Source: Bacilli bacterium
Lineage (GTDB): Bacteria > Bacillota_I > Bacilli_A > RF39 > UBA660
DNA length: 21,208 nt
NCBI GenBank assembly: GCA_028684735.1
Contig: JAQUFI010000014.1
Span: 1 to 21,208 of the forward strand
Reading direction: 5' to 3'
How positions within the stretch are numbered: position 1 is the stretch's first letter; every line of letters begins with the position of its first letter. Under the pieces are notes generated by a model. It had not been told where the DNA came from. It did no database searches and was given only the letters and a program-made list of their open reading frames with translations. Made by a program: the position numbers and the translations under genes. Shown here in pieces: positions 7,844-15,677 of the stretch.

Positions 7844-8837
7844 AGTTCACGGTCTTATCAGAAGAAGTTCATTGGATAATACTGATAGAATTGAACATCT
7901 CTATAATAATGATACATCAAAGGATACACATTTTTTAAAAAAAGTTCAACTTCATTACGGAGATATGGCAGATGCTACAAGTCTAATTAGAATTATAAAA
8001 GAAATTAAACCAGATGAAATCTATAATTTAGCTGCTATGTCACATGTTCAAGTCTCATTTGAAATTCCGGAATATACAGCTGATATAAATGGAATAGGAG
8101 TATTGAGACTTTTAGAAGCTGTTAGAATTTTAGGCTATGAAAATAGAACCAAAATATATCAGGCAGCAACATCAGAATTGTATGGTAATGTACAAGAAAT
8201 ACCTCAAAAAGAGACGACACCATTCTTCCCTAGAAGTCCATATGGAGTTGCTAAACTATATGGTTTTTGGATTATAAAGAACTATAGGGAAGCATATAAT
8301 ATGTTTGCTGTTAATGGCATTCTTTTTAATCATGAGTCAGAAAGACGTGGAGAGACTTTTGTTACTAGAAAAATAACATTAGCTGTTGCAAGAATTAAAA
8401 AAGGTACTCAGGAAAAATTGTATTTAGGTAACATGAATGCAAAGCGCGATTGGGGTTATGCAAAGGATTATGTTGAATGTATGTGGTTAATGCTTCAACA
8501 CGATACTCCAGAAGATTTTGTTATTGCAATAGGAGAAACACATTCAGTCAGGGAATTTACAACCCTTGCTTTTAAAGAAGTTGGTATAGAATTAGAATGG
8601 CAAGGTGAAGGAATGGAAGAAAAAGGTATTGATAAGTCTAATGGGAAAATTTTAGTCGAAGTAGATCCAAAGTATTTTAGGCCTGCTGAAGTCGAACAAT
8701 TACTTGGAGATCCAACTAAAGCCAAAAAATTATTAGGATGGAATCCGACTAAAACTAGTTTTAAAGAATTGGTAAAAATCATGGTTCAAAGTGATATTAA
8801 GTTTGTTGAAAATGAAGAAAAGTATACAGTTGTATAA
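7761..8837 (+). CDS. gmd: GDP-mannose 4,6-dehydratase
   Basis: Extended SDR enzyme converting GDP-D-mannose to GDP-4-keto-6-deoxy-D-mannose. The 358-residue protein shows TGITGQDGSFLAELLLEKG (8-26), GLIRRSS (31-37), YNLAAMSHVQVSFE (88-101), ATSELYG (136-142) and the catalytic YxxxK (Tyr161, Lys165). It also has NHESERRGETFVTRKI and RDWGYAKDYV, all typical of Gmd. The frame extends upstream to 7701, but the ATG at 7761 has a perfect AAGGAGG 6 bases before it and starts with the normal MNKVAFITG. It overlaps the pyruvyltransferase fragment. Normally a reductase (Fcl, Rmd) or aminotransferase (Per) uses the product; none is adjacent. ManC 28 bases downstream provides the substrate. Confidence 0.95.
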   Translation: MNKVAFITGITGQDGSFLAELLLEKGYEVHGLIRRSSLDNTDRIEHLYNNDTSKDTHFLKKVQLHYGDMADATSLIRIIKEIKPDEIYNLAAMSHVQVSFEIPEYTADINGIGVLRLLEAVRILGYENRTKIYQAATSELYGNVQEIPQKETTPFFPRSPYGVAKLYGFWIIKNYREAYNMFAVNGILFNHESERRGETFVTRKITLAVARIKKGTQEKLYLGNMNAKRDWGYAKDYVECMWLMLQHDTPEDFVIAIGETHSVREFTTLAFKEVGIELEWQGEGMEEKGIDKSNGKILVEVDPKYFRPAEVEQLLGDPTKAKKLLGWNPTKTSFKELVKIMVQSDIKFVENEEKYTVV

Positions 8838-8865
8838 TTGAAAATATAAACTTCGGAGGTAAACG

Positions 8866-10251
8866 ATGAAAACAATCATTTTAGCAGGTGGAAGTGGGAC
8901 AAGATTATGGCCTTTAAGTAGAGAAAGATATCCTAAACAATTTATAAAAATTCAGGGAAATAAAGATTCTCTTTTTCAAGAAACTTTTAAAAGAAGTTTA
9001 TTGATTTCAAGTATTGAAGATATTTATGTAGTGACAAATGAAAATCACAAATTTTTAGTTATGAGGGCAATTGAAGAACTTGGAGTTTCATACAAAGAAG
9101 AAAATATTCTAGTAGAACCTGAATCAAAAAATACACTTCCAGCCATTTATGCTGGGGTCAAAGAAATTATCAAAAAAGGTCATGATTCTGTTTTGGTCTT
9201 TCCATCTGATCATATCATTTTAAACAATGAAGAATTGGCTTTAATTATTAAAGATTCTGAAGTTTTAACAAGAGATTCAATTATTACTTTTGGAATTAAA
9301 CCAGATAGAGCAAACACAGGATATGGCTATATTTCACCAGGTAAAAAGAAATTAAACGGGTTTATAGTAAATTCCTTTAAGGAAAAACCAACCCTAGAGA
9401 AAGCAAAAGAATATATTGAAAAAGGTTACTATTGGAATTCTGGAATACTTATGTTTAATTCAAACTTATTTTCAAGAGAAGTTAAAAAATATTCTACTGA
9501 AATTTTTAAGGCTTTTGAAACCTGTGATAATATTAAAGATGCCTTTTCAATGATTAATACTAAAATTTCCGTCGATTATGGAATTATGGAAAAAAGTAAT
9601 AAAATAGTCGTTGTTCCTGTGAATATTAGTTGGAATGACTTGGGAAGTTTTGATGCCCTGTTCGATGTTTTTCAAAATAATGAAAATGATAACATTTTTG
9701 AAAAACAAAATATACTTATTGATTCAAAAAATAATTTTATTCAATCCTGTGACGACAAAGTAGTAGCTGTTATAGGAATTGAAGATTTAATAATTGTTGA
9801 TAATAGAGATGCTTTGTTAGTTTGTAAAAGAAATCAATCGCAAAAGGTTAAAAATGTTGTTGATATATTAAAAAAGAGAAATGATTTACGAATTAACTAC
9901 AGCGTATGTGATTATAGACAATGGGGTTATTATAAAGTACTTGAAGAAAAAGAAGGTTTTAAAGTCAAAAAGATAACTGTGTATCAAGGAAAAAGTCTTA
10001 GTTATCAACTTCATAACCATAGGAGTGAACACTGGATTGTAATTAAAGGGATTGCGAAGGTAACTGTAGATGGTGAAGATAAGTTTATTTATGATGGTGA
10101 AAGTATTTTTTTTAGACAAGGCCAAAAACATCGACTTGAGAATTCAGGTGACTCTCCCTTAGAAATAATTGAAGTACAAATAGGAGAATATCTTGAGGAA
10201 GATGATATTATAAGATTTAATGATGATTATGAAAAAATGAGTTCTATATGA
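8866..10251 (+). CDS. manC: bifunctional mannose-6-phosphate isomerase / mannose-1-phosphate guanylyltransferase
   Basis: A type II PMI-GMP of 461 residues, full length. The N-terminal nucleotidyltransferase has LAGGSGTRLWPLSRERYPKQ (6-25, pyrophosphorylase signature with Lys24), FPSDHII (about 110), FKEKP and WNSGILMF. The C-terminal cupin (from about residue 345) has QLHNHRSEHW (381-390) and GQKHRLE (about 420), which give the metal-site His/Glu for mannose-6-P isomerase. It would therefore make mannose-6-P from fructose-6-P and GDP-mannose from mannose-1-P. The step between needs a mutase, most simply the one at 2479. ATG 8866 follows a strong GGAGG. It ends in TGA, with only a meaningless 16-codon ATG frame in the 94-base gap to the next gene. 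Confidence 0.95.
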   Translation: MKTIILAGGSGTRLWPLSRERYPKQFIKIQGNKDSLFQETFKRSLLISSIEDIYVVTNENHKFLVMRAIEELGVSYKEENILVEPESKNTLPAIYAGVKEIIKKGHDSVLVFPSDHIILNNEELALIIKDSEVLTRDSIITFGIKPDRANTGYGYISPGKKKLNGFIVNSFKEKPTLEKAKEYIEKGYYWNSGILMFNSNLFSREVKKYSTEIFKAFETCDNIKDAFSMINTKISVDYGIMEKSNKIVVVPVNISWNDLGSFDALFDVFQNNENDNIFEKQNILIDSKNNFIQSCDDKVVAVIGIEDLIIVDNRDALLVCKRNQSQKVKNVVDILKKRNDLRINYSVCDYRQWGYYKVLEEKEGFKVKKITVYQGKSLSYQLHNHRSEHWIVIKGIAKVTVDGEDKFIYDGESIFFRQGQKHRLENSGDSPLEIIEVQIGEYLEEDDIIRFNDDYEKMSSI

Positions 10252-10345
10252 TGAACCATAAGAAGTATATTTTGATAATTATAAAAAGGAATGATTTATA
10301 GTTTGTAATGTTATTGATTAATTTTTAGTAAACTGGAGGCGAAAA

Positions 10346-11563
10346 ATGAAAATATTATTTGATTTATCAGCCACACAATCACGAAAAAGTATAGTTATAA
10401 GTGGTGGTGGAGAATATGCATCAATACTCTTTCAAGCGTTTATTGAAAGAGTAAATAATTATCAAATAGAAGTAATATTTAATAATTTAAATAGTGAAAA
10501 TCATTTTTTAAAAAAATTATGTGAGAAAAGAAAAATAAAAATTCATCATTTTAATAATTTAGATGATTACTCAAATATAATTAATGATAATTGCTTTGAT
10601 GTTTTAGTATTGCCTGTTTGTTATTCAAAATACAGTAAATTAAGATTAAATGAGGATATTAAAGTAATTAGTGTAACACATGATTTAAGCCATTTTGCAA
10701 CATTAAAATTTATAAGTCAAAAGTGGAGATTCTTCTATACTAATCCTTTTGATTATTTAAGGAAGATAAGATTTGAAATAAGAAAAAAACGTTTAGAAAA
10801 AAAGTATAAAAATGAAAATATTAGACTTTTTTCATTAACTAAAAGACAATTGATGATAACCTCTTCTTATTATTCTAAAGCAGCTATGGATTTTTACTTA
10901 AACGGAAAAAGGGAAATAAAGATAAATGTTTTCTACCCACCTCAAAAAAATGGTCTAAAATTTAGCAATCTAAAAGAACAAGAATTACTAAAAAGATTAA
11001 ATATTAAAAAAAATAGTTATTTTTTATTAGTTAGTAGTGATAGGTGGCCAAAAAATAACTTTAGAGCAATAAAGGCATTAGATTTATTATTTCAAAAAGA
11101 GTATTATCACGGAATGCTTTCTGATATGAAAGTAATTGTTCTTGGGACAAATACAAAAATAAAAACATATATGGAAAATAAAATAAAGTCTAAAAAACAG
11201 TTTATGTTTCTTGAATATATCCCAGCGGTAGAATTAGAAATTTTATATAAAAATGCTCATTTATTTTTATATCCATCTTTATTAGAGGGATTTGGATATC
11301 CTCCTATCGAAGCTATGAAGTATAATACAATGTCATCATGTTCAGCTTTAACTTCAATTCCTGAAGTTTGTGGGGATGCTGTTTTGTATTTTAATCCATA
11401 TGATATAGATAGTATAAGTATAAGCATTTTAGAAAGTTTTAATAAGCCACATATGGAACAATTGAAAAGGAATATGGTTAATCGTTACAAATTTATTACA
11501 GAAAAACAAGAAGATGATTTTGAGGAACTTTTCAAACTTATATTTGAATTTTTAAATAATTAG
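10346..11563 (+). CDS. GT4-type (GT-B) glycosyltransferase
   Basis: A 405-residue retaining glycosyltransferase. The N-terminal domain has a Gly-rich ISGGGEYASILFQAF loop (about 18-32) and VTHDLSHF (about 113). The C-terminal half has LVSSDRWPKNNFRAIKAL (donor domain start, about 228), the strand VIVLG, and the family signature EGFGYPPIEAMKYN, in which Glu314 and Glu322 form the E-x7-E nucleotide-sugar site. ACTGGAGG precedes the ATG. It follows the GDP-mannose genes, which makes a mannose-type donor plausible but unproven. It has many AAA and ATA codons, like its neighbours in the cluster. Confidence 0.9.
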   Translation: MKILFDLSATQSRKSIVISGGGEYASILFQAFIERVNNYQIEVIFNNLNSENHFLKKLCEKRKIKIHHFNNLDDYSNIINDNCFDVLVLPVCYSKYSKLRLNEDIKVISVTHDLSHFATLKFISQKWRFFYTNPFDYLRKIRFEIRKKRLEKKYKNENIRLFSLTKRQLMITSSYYSKAAMDFYLNGKREIKINVFYPPQKNGLKFSNLKEQELLKRLNIKKNSYFLLVSSDRWPKNNFRAIKALDLLFQKEYYHGMLSDMKVIVLGTNTKIKTYMENKIKSKKQFMFLEYIPAVELEILYKNAHLFLYPSLLEGFGYPPIEAMKYNTMSSCSALTSIPEVCGDAVLYFNPYDIDSISISILESFNKPHMEQLKRNMVNRYKFITEKQEDDFEELFKLIFEFLNN

Positions 11564-11613
11564 TTTAAATTATTGAGAGGTATAACATAATTAATGATTG
11601 GAGCATTAGAGCA

Positions 11614-12801
11614 ATGAAAATAATCGCATTTTATTTACCACAGTTTCATGAAATACCAGAGAATAATAAATGGTGGGGAGAAGGTTTTACGGAATGGACT
11701 AATACTCGAAAAGCTAACCCTCTTTTTAATGGTCACTATCAGCCAAGAGAGCCTTTAGGAGATAATTATTATAATTTATTAGATAATAATGTCAAAAAAT
11801 GGCAAGTTGATTTAGCAAAAGAATATGGTGTTTATGGATTTTGTTTTTATCACTATTGGTTTAAGGATGGAAAAAAATTGCTTGAAAAACCAATTGAACA
11901 ATACCTTGAAAATAAAAAACTTGATTTGCCTTTTTGTTTGTGTTGGGCAAATGAATCATGGAATCGAACATGGGATGGATCGGAAAAGATTATTTTAATG
12001 CCCCAAGCTAATGGAAAGGTTGAAGAGTGGGAGGAACATTTCAACTATCTTTTACCATTTTTTAAAGATGAAAGATATATAAAAATTGAAGACAAACCAA
12101 TATTTATAATATATAGACCAGAAATAATACCTTCAATAAATAATATGCTTGATTATTGGCAGAAACTAGCAAAAAAGAATGGTCTAAAAGGGATATGTTT
12201 TGCTTATCAAAGTCATAGTTTTCATATGTTGAAAAATAAAGATGATAGTAGATTTGAGTTAGCAATAGAGTATGAACCATTTTATTCTTGGTTCCAATAT
12301 AATATAAGAAAAAAAACTAGTAAAAGCATTAAAGAAAAAACGGTTTTTTTAATTAGTCGTAGGATTCCTAATTTAATTAAAAATATTAAAAATAAAATTA
12401 ATATTATTATGGATCTGAAATTAGGTCAGAAAATAAAATTCAGATTCAAGGCTAATTATATAAATAAATATAGTACAGTAGTTAATCAGTCAGTTACTAA
12501 TATCCCTTTATCAAATAAAAGTATTCCAGGTGTATTTACTGATTGGGATAATACCGCACGCAAAGCTAATAATTCAACATTATTTATCGGTAGCACTCCA
12601 GAAAGATTCAAAGAATATTTAAGCGCACAGATTAAGCGTTCTAAAGAAGTTTATAATAAAGATATGGTTTTTGTGAATGCATGGAATGAATGGGCAGAAG
12701 GTGCACATTTGGAACCAGATAAAAAACATGGATATGAATATTTAGAAGCAGTTAAAGAGGCCTTGGCGGATAATGGATATTTTGTTGATTCAAAGGATTA
12801 A
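11614..12801 (+). CDS. WbsX-family (GH99-like) polysaccharide biosynthesis protein
   Basis: A 395-residue protein of the WbsX family, related to GH99 endo-alpha-mannosidase/mannanase folds and usually found in O-antigen and capsule clusters. Marks are AFYLPQFHEIPENNKWWGEG (5-24), then FTEWTN, GFCFYHYWF (about 77), CWANESWNRTW (about 109), and the near-C-terminal NEWAEGAHLEPD (about 358-369) that holds acidic residues matching the GH99 catalytic region. No signal peptide is seen, so it should be cytosolic. Some authors call the family glycosyltransferases, others glycan-processing enzymes; its reaction is not settled and I do not assign one. A basic, Lys/Ile-rich insertion at about 235-280 departs from the conserved core. 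It is the last gene before an internal terminator. Confidence 0.85.
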   Translation: MKIIAFYLPQFHEIPENNKWWGEGFTEWTNTRKANPLFNGHYQPREPLGDNYYNLLDNNVKKWQVDLAKEYGVYGFCFYHYWFKDGKKLLEKPIEQYLENKKLDLPFCLCWANESWNRTWDGSEKIILMPQANGKVEEWEEHFNYLLPFFKDERYIKIEDKPIFIIYRPEIIPSINNMLDYWQKLAKKNGLKGICFAYQSHSFHMLKNKDDSRFELAIEYEPFYSWFQYNIRKKTSKSIKEKTVFLISRRIPNLIKNIKNKINIIMDLKLGQKIKFRFKANYINKYSTVVNQSVTNIPLSNKSIPGVFTDWDNTARKANNSTLFIGSTPERFKEYLSAQIKRSKEVYNKDMVFVNAWNEWAEGAHLEPDKKHGYEYLEAVKEALADNGYFVDSKD

Positions 12802-12821
12802 TTAGTACTAATCATATACTT

Positions 12822-12858
12822 AAAATAAGGTTAAATTATCTAATTTACCTTATTTTTT
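12822..12858 (+). terminator. intrinsic terminator inside the polysaccharide cluster
   Basis: AAAATAAGG-TT-AAATT (12822-12837) pairs with AATTTACCTTATTTT (12842-12856) with a single bulged T and a 4-base loop, then continues as a T-run. It ends the rfbC-to-WbsX transcript and leaves the polymerase gene to its own promoter. Confidence 0.85.
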
Positions 12859-12882
12859 ATTAATTTGTATTAGTATTTTGAA

Positions 12883-12895
12883 AAGGTAATACCTT
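12883..12895. repeat. 13-bp palindrome upstream of the wzy promoter
   Basis: AAGGTA-A-TACCTT (12883-12895) is a perfect 6-bp-arm inverted repeat ending 3 bases before the -35 box. It is a possible activator or repressor site, and differs in sequence from the palindrome at 3971. Confidence 0.35.
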
Positions 12896-12898
12896 CTG

Positions 12899-12927
12899 TT
12901 GACTAAAAACAATTAATATTATAAAAT
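12899..12927 (+). promoter_or_regulatory. near-consensus promoter for the wzy-PGT-GT unit
   Basis: TTGACT (12899-12904), a 17-base spacer and TAAAAT (12922-12927) differ from the sigma-A consensus by one base in each box. Transcription would start near 12934, giving a leader of about 72 bases. In that leader AGTAATTA (12953-12960) pairs with TAATTACT (12978-12985), with TTTTT soon after; this could be a weak attenuator or only a 5' hairpin. Confidence 0.75.
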
Positions 12928-13005
12928 TAAAACAGAGTAAATGAATATAATAAGTAATTAAATAATTTATTTAGTGTTAATTACTAATTTTTGTAAAAGA
13001 GGCGA

Positions 13006-14259
13006 ATGGAAAAGATGGAAAAAAAGAATGAAAGAATGCAATTAGTATTAACTGCTTACATAATTCTTAATGTTTTATATTTATTAATTGCTAGTTTTTT
13101 AGCTTGCCATGGGAAAATTCCATTTGAAAATTATGCGAATGGTTTTATTGCTTTGTTTATTGTCAATGTCATTATAATTATTGGAATACTATGGAAAAAT
13201 TATAAGAAAAATAAAATTGATATATTACTAATTTTATGTATTATATTTGCCATTATATCTACTTTGTTTGCTTATCGTCGTCATGAAGCGTTATTTGGCC
13301 TTGTTTTTAGATATGAAGGTTTATTTCAAATATGTTATTATTTAACAATACTATTTATTAGTAGTTTTATTAAAAACCAATATAAAAAATATATAATATC
13401 AGCAATTCTTTTAACTGGTTTAGTTGAAGTTTTTTATGGTTTTTTGCAAGTTACAAATTCATTAGATTTTCTTCCTATAAGAGGTAGAGGAAATACTTTG
13501 GCTAATGGAATGCTTACTAATTCTAATTTTTATGGAACATATATGTTAATCTGTTTAGGTTATTCGTTAGCCTTATTTTTAGAAGAAAAAAAACTAATCA
13601 GAATTCTGTTGTATTTTTTGCTTTATATTTTATTTTTAGCTGGGTTATTAATTTCTAATGCTTTAAGTAGTATTGTTGGATTTATATGTATTTTAATATA
13701 TTTGCTTATCTATTTTATTATTAATAAAAAGTATAAAAAATATATTGTAGTCGTTTTAACATTTATTGCCCTAATTGCTTTTTTTACAAAAACAAATTTA
13801 ACTTTTGCTTATTCTGATTTAAAAAAAACAAAGAATGAGATTGTCGAAATAGGTAAAGGGAATTTAGGTGACAAATTTGGTACTAATAGAATTTATATCT
13901 GGAAAGAAACTATGAAAATAGTACCCGATAATCTATTACATGGAATAGGCATTGAGAATTTTGTTTATGCGTTTGATGGACGCCCATTATTTTCAAAAAC
14001 GAAAAATGTATATTATGACAAAGCTCATAACGAGTATTTACATATATTAGTAACGCAAGGAATTTTTGCATTAATATCTTATTTGTTATTATATTTTATA
14101 ATAGTAAAAGAAGGAATAAAGAAAAGTTTTAAAAAGGAGGAATTATATTTAATATTGCCTGTTGGTGGGTATCTAGTACAAGCTTTTTTTAATATAAGTG
14201 TAATCGAAGTTGCTCCTCTTTTTTATATATCATTAGGTATGTTAGTAGAACGTGAATAG
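13006..14259 (+). CDS. O-antigen polymerase/ligase-like membrane protein (Wzy-type)
   Basis: A 417-residue integral membrane protein with about ten to twelve hydrophobic helices (the first near 13-35, then about 45-65, 75-90, 105-120, 130-145, 170-250 and 340-415). It carries family landmarks of the Wzy/WaaL superfamily: GNTLANGMLTNSNFYGTYM (about 162-180) and, in the large extracytoplasmic loop, GIGIENF followed by KAHNEYLHILVTQGIFALISY (about 342-362). The His in HNEYLH is conserved in this group. It probably polymerises lipid-linked repeat units on the outer face of the membrane; a ligase role is the alternative. ATG 13006 lies 3 bases after AAGAGG; ATG 13015 is an equally possible start at about 12 bases. 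No flippase gene is next to it. Confidence 0.85.
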   Translation: MEKMEKKNERMQLVLTAYIILNVLYLLIASFLACHGKIPFENYANGFIALFIVNVIIIIGILWKNYKKNKIDILLILCIIFAIISTLFAYRRHEALFGLVFRYEGLFQICYYLTILFISSFIKNQYKKYIISAILLTGLVEVFYGFLQVTNSLDFLPIRGRGNTLANGMLTNSNFYGTYMLICLGYSLALFLEEKKLIRILLYFLLYILFLAGLLISNALSSIVGFICILIYLLIYFIINKKYKKYIVVVLTFIALIAFFTKTNLTFAYSDLKKTKNEIVEIGKGNLGDKFGTNRIYIWKETMKIVPDNLLHGIGIENFVYAFDGRPLFSKTKNVYYDKAHNEYLHILVTQGIFALISYLLLYFIIVKEGIKKSFKKEELYLILPVGGYLVQAFFNISVIEVAPLFYISLGMLVERE

Positions 14260-14285
14260 TAACAGCTTTAAAGGAAGTGTGCATT

Positions 14286-14879
14286 ATGTATTTAAAAGTA
14301 AAAAGATTTAGTGATATGTTGTTATCTTTAATTTTTATAATTATATTATTTCCTTTTTTCATTATAATTATGATAATATTAAAATTAATAGGAATTAAAA
14401 ATCCTTTTTATAGTCAAAAAAGAAGTGCTAAACATAATAAAGAATTTACTATTTATAAATTTAGAACAATAGATGAGAAAAAGAGTATTCCAAAATTCTG
14501 CTTGTTTTTAAGAAAAAAAGGTGTTGATGAGTTATTGCAACTTTTCAATATTTTAAAGGGTGATATGTCTTTCGTTGGACCTAGACCATGGATTGTAGAA
14601 TATAGTAAGTATTTTAATGATACACAGATGAAAAGATTGGATGTTTTACCAGGTTTAACAGGATTAGCTCAAGTAAGCGATTGTAAAAACATCTTTGAGA
14701 AAATAGAAAAAGATATATACTATGTTAATAATTTATCTTTCAAGTTAGATTTTAGTATCTTTTTAAGAACAATTAAATTAGTGTTGTTCGAAAGTAAAAA
14801 AGAATTTGATATAAATAATATTAATAATGAAATAGAATTATTAAAAAATCAGGCTGAAAAAGGTAATGGTGAAGTATGA
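14286..14879 (+). CDS. initiating phosphoglycosyltransferase (PglC/TuaA-type sugar transferase)
   Basis: It transfers a sugar-1-phosphate from a nucleotide sugar to undecaprenyl phosphate, the first membrane step of repeat-unit synthesis. The 197-residue protein matches the small monotopic class: an N-terminal basic segment, one membrane-dipping helix (about 10-35), then FYSQKRSAKHNKEFTIYKFRT (41-61). The catalytic Asp81-Glu82 lie in DELLQLFNILKGD, with SFVGPRPW (95-102) and LPGLTGLAQVS (121-131) after. An upstream in-frame GTG (14277) overlaps the RBS AAAGGAAG, so I choose the ATG at 14286, about 9 bases from it. The stop overlaps the next start as ATGA. The sugar it transfers cannot be told from the sequence. 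Confidence 0.92.
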   Translation: MYLKVKRFSDMLLSLIFIIILFPFFIIIMIILKLIGIKNPFYSQKRSAKHNKEFTIYKFRTIDEKKSIPKFCLFLRKKGVDELLQLFNILKGDMSFVGPRPWIVEYSKYFNDTQMKRLDVLPGLTGLAQVSDCKNIFEKIEKDIYYVNNLSFKLDFSIFLRTIKLVLFESKKEFDINNINNEIELLKNQAEKGNGEV

Positions 14880-15676
14880 AGTTAGAAGTCTTATTATCGG
14901 TTATGAATTTAAATAAAAAAGATTTAGATAAAATGAATATTACTTCTAATTGTGTCGTAATTAATCAATGTGATAAGGAAGATTATGAAGAATATAAAAA
15001 TTTTAAAATCTATTCGTATAATGAAAGAGGTGTAGCTCATAGTCGGAACAAAGCTTTGGAAAAAGCAAGTGAAGAAATTATATTATTTTGTGACGATGAT
15101 GTTGTGTATAATCATGATTATGAAGCAATTGTTCTGAATGAATTTAAAAACCATCCTAAAGCTGATATGATCTTTTTTAATCTTTATAGTCCAAACAGAA
15201 AAATTAAAAATAATAATAGAAATAGACGAGTGAGAATATATAATGCTTTGAGATATGGTACTTATACAATTGCTGTAAGAAGAAAATCTCTTGTTAAGCA
15301 TAATATAAAATTTAATACTTTATTTGGAGCAAATGTTATTTATGGCAGTGGTGAAGATACTCTACTTATCGTTGATAGCTTAAAAAATAAATTAAAATTA
15401 TATGCTAATACCAATTATATAGGCACTGTTCATCAGTTAAAATCGTCTTGGTTTAAGGGATATAATGAAAAATATTTTTTTGATAAGGGTGCTCTTTTTT
15501 GTGCCATTAATAAAAAAATAAAGTATCTTTTATGCTTACAATATTTAATTAGTCATAGAGAATTACTGGTTGATATCAAATTAAAAGAAGCATATAGATT
15601 GATGATTAATGGTTGTAAATATTATTTAAGTGGCAAAGGATATGATGAATTTATAAAACACAAAATGGAGGTTTGA
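14876..15676 (+). CDS. putative family 2 glycosyltransferase (divergent)
   Basis: A 266-residue protein with a GT-A-like core. It has a short, degenerate N-terminus (EVLLSVMNLNKKDLDKM), then ERGVAHSRNKALEKASEEIILFCDDD (about 50-75) with a D-D-D metal-binding site, and GSGEDTLLIVDSLKN (about 160-174), where the Glu-Asp pair fits the acceptor-site ED motif of GT2 enzymes. The usual VVDDxS nucleotide-binding segment is replaced by CVVINQCDKED, so it is a divergent member. The start overlaps the preceding stop by 4 bases (ATGA), and the next gene begins 1 base after its stop. Substrates are unknown. Confidence 0.78.
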   Translation: MKLEVLLSVMNLNKKDLDKMNITSNCVVINQCDKEDYEEYKNFKIYSYNERGVAHSRNKALEKASEEIILFCDDDVVYNHDYEAIVLNEFKNHPKADMIFFNLYSPNRKIKNNNRNRRVRIYNALRYGTYTIAVRRKSLVKHNIKFNTLFGANVIYGSGEDTLLIVDSLKNKLKLYANTNYIGTVHQLKSSWFKGYNEKYFFDKGALFCAINKKIKYLLCLQYLISHRELLVDIKLKEAYRLMINGCKYYLSGKGYDEFIKHKMEV

Positions 15677-15677
15677 T

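Noticed and set aside
8495..8782. Minus-strand frame of 95 codons inside gmd
   Set aside because: It lies wholly within conserved gmd coding sequence and shows no family pattern.
10252..10302. 16-codon frame starting at an ATG just after the manC stop
   Set aside because: No RBS of its own and no recognisable content; treated as intergenic sequence before the GT4 gene.
11594..11617. Seven-codon frame overlapping the WbsX start as ATGA
   Set aside because: Too short to judge and no clear RBS; a leader peptide is possible but nothing supports it.
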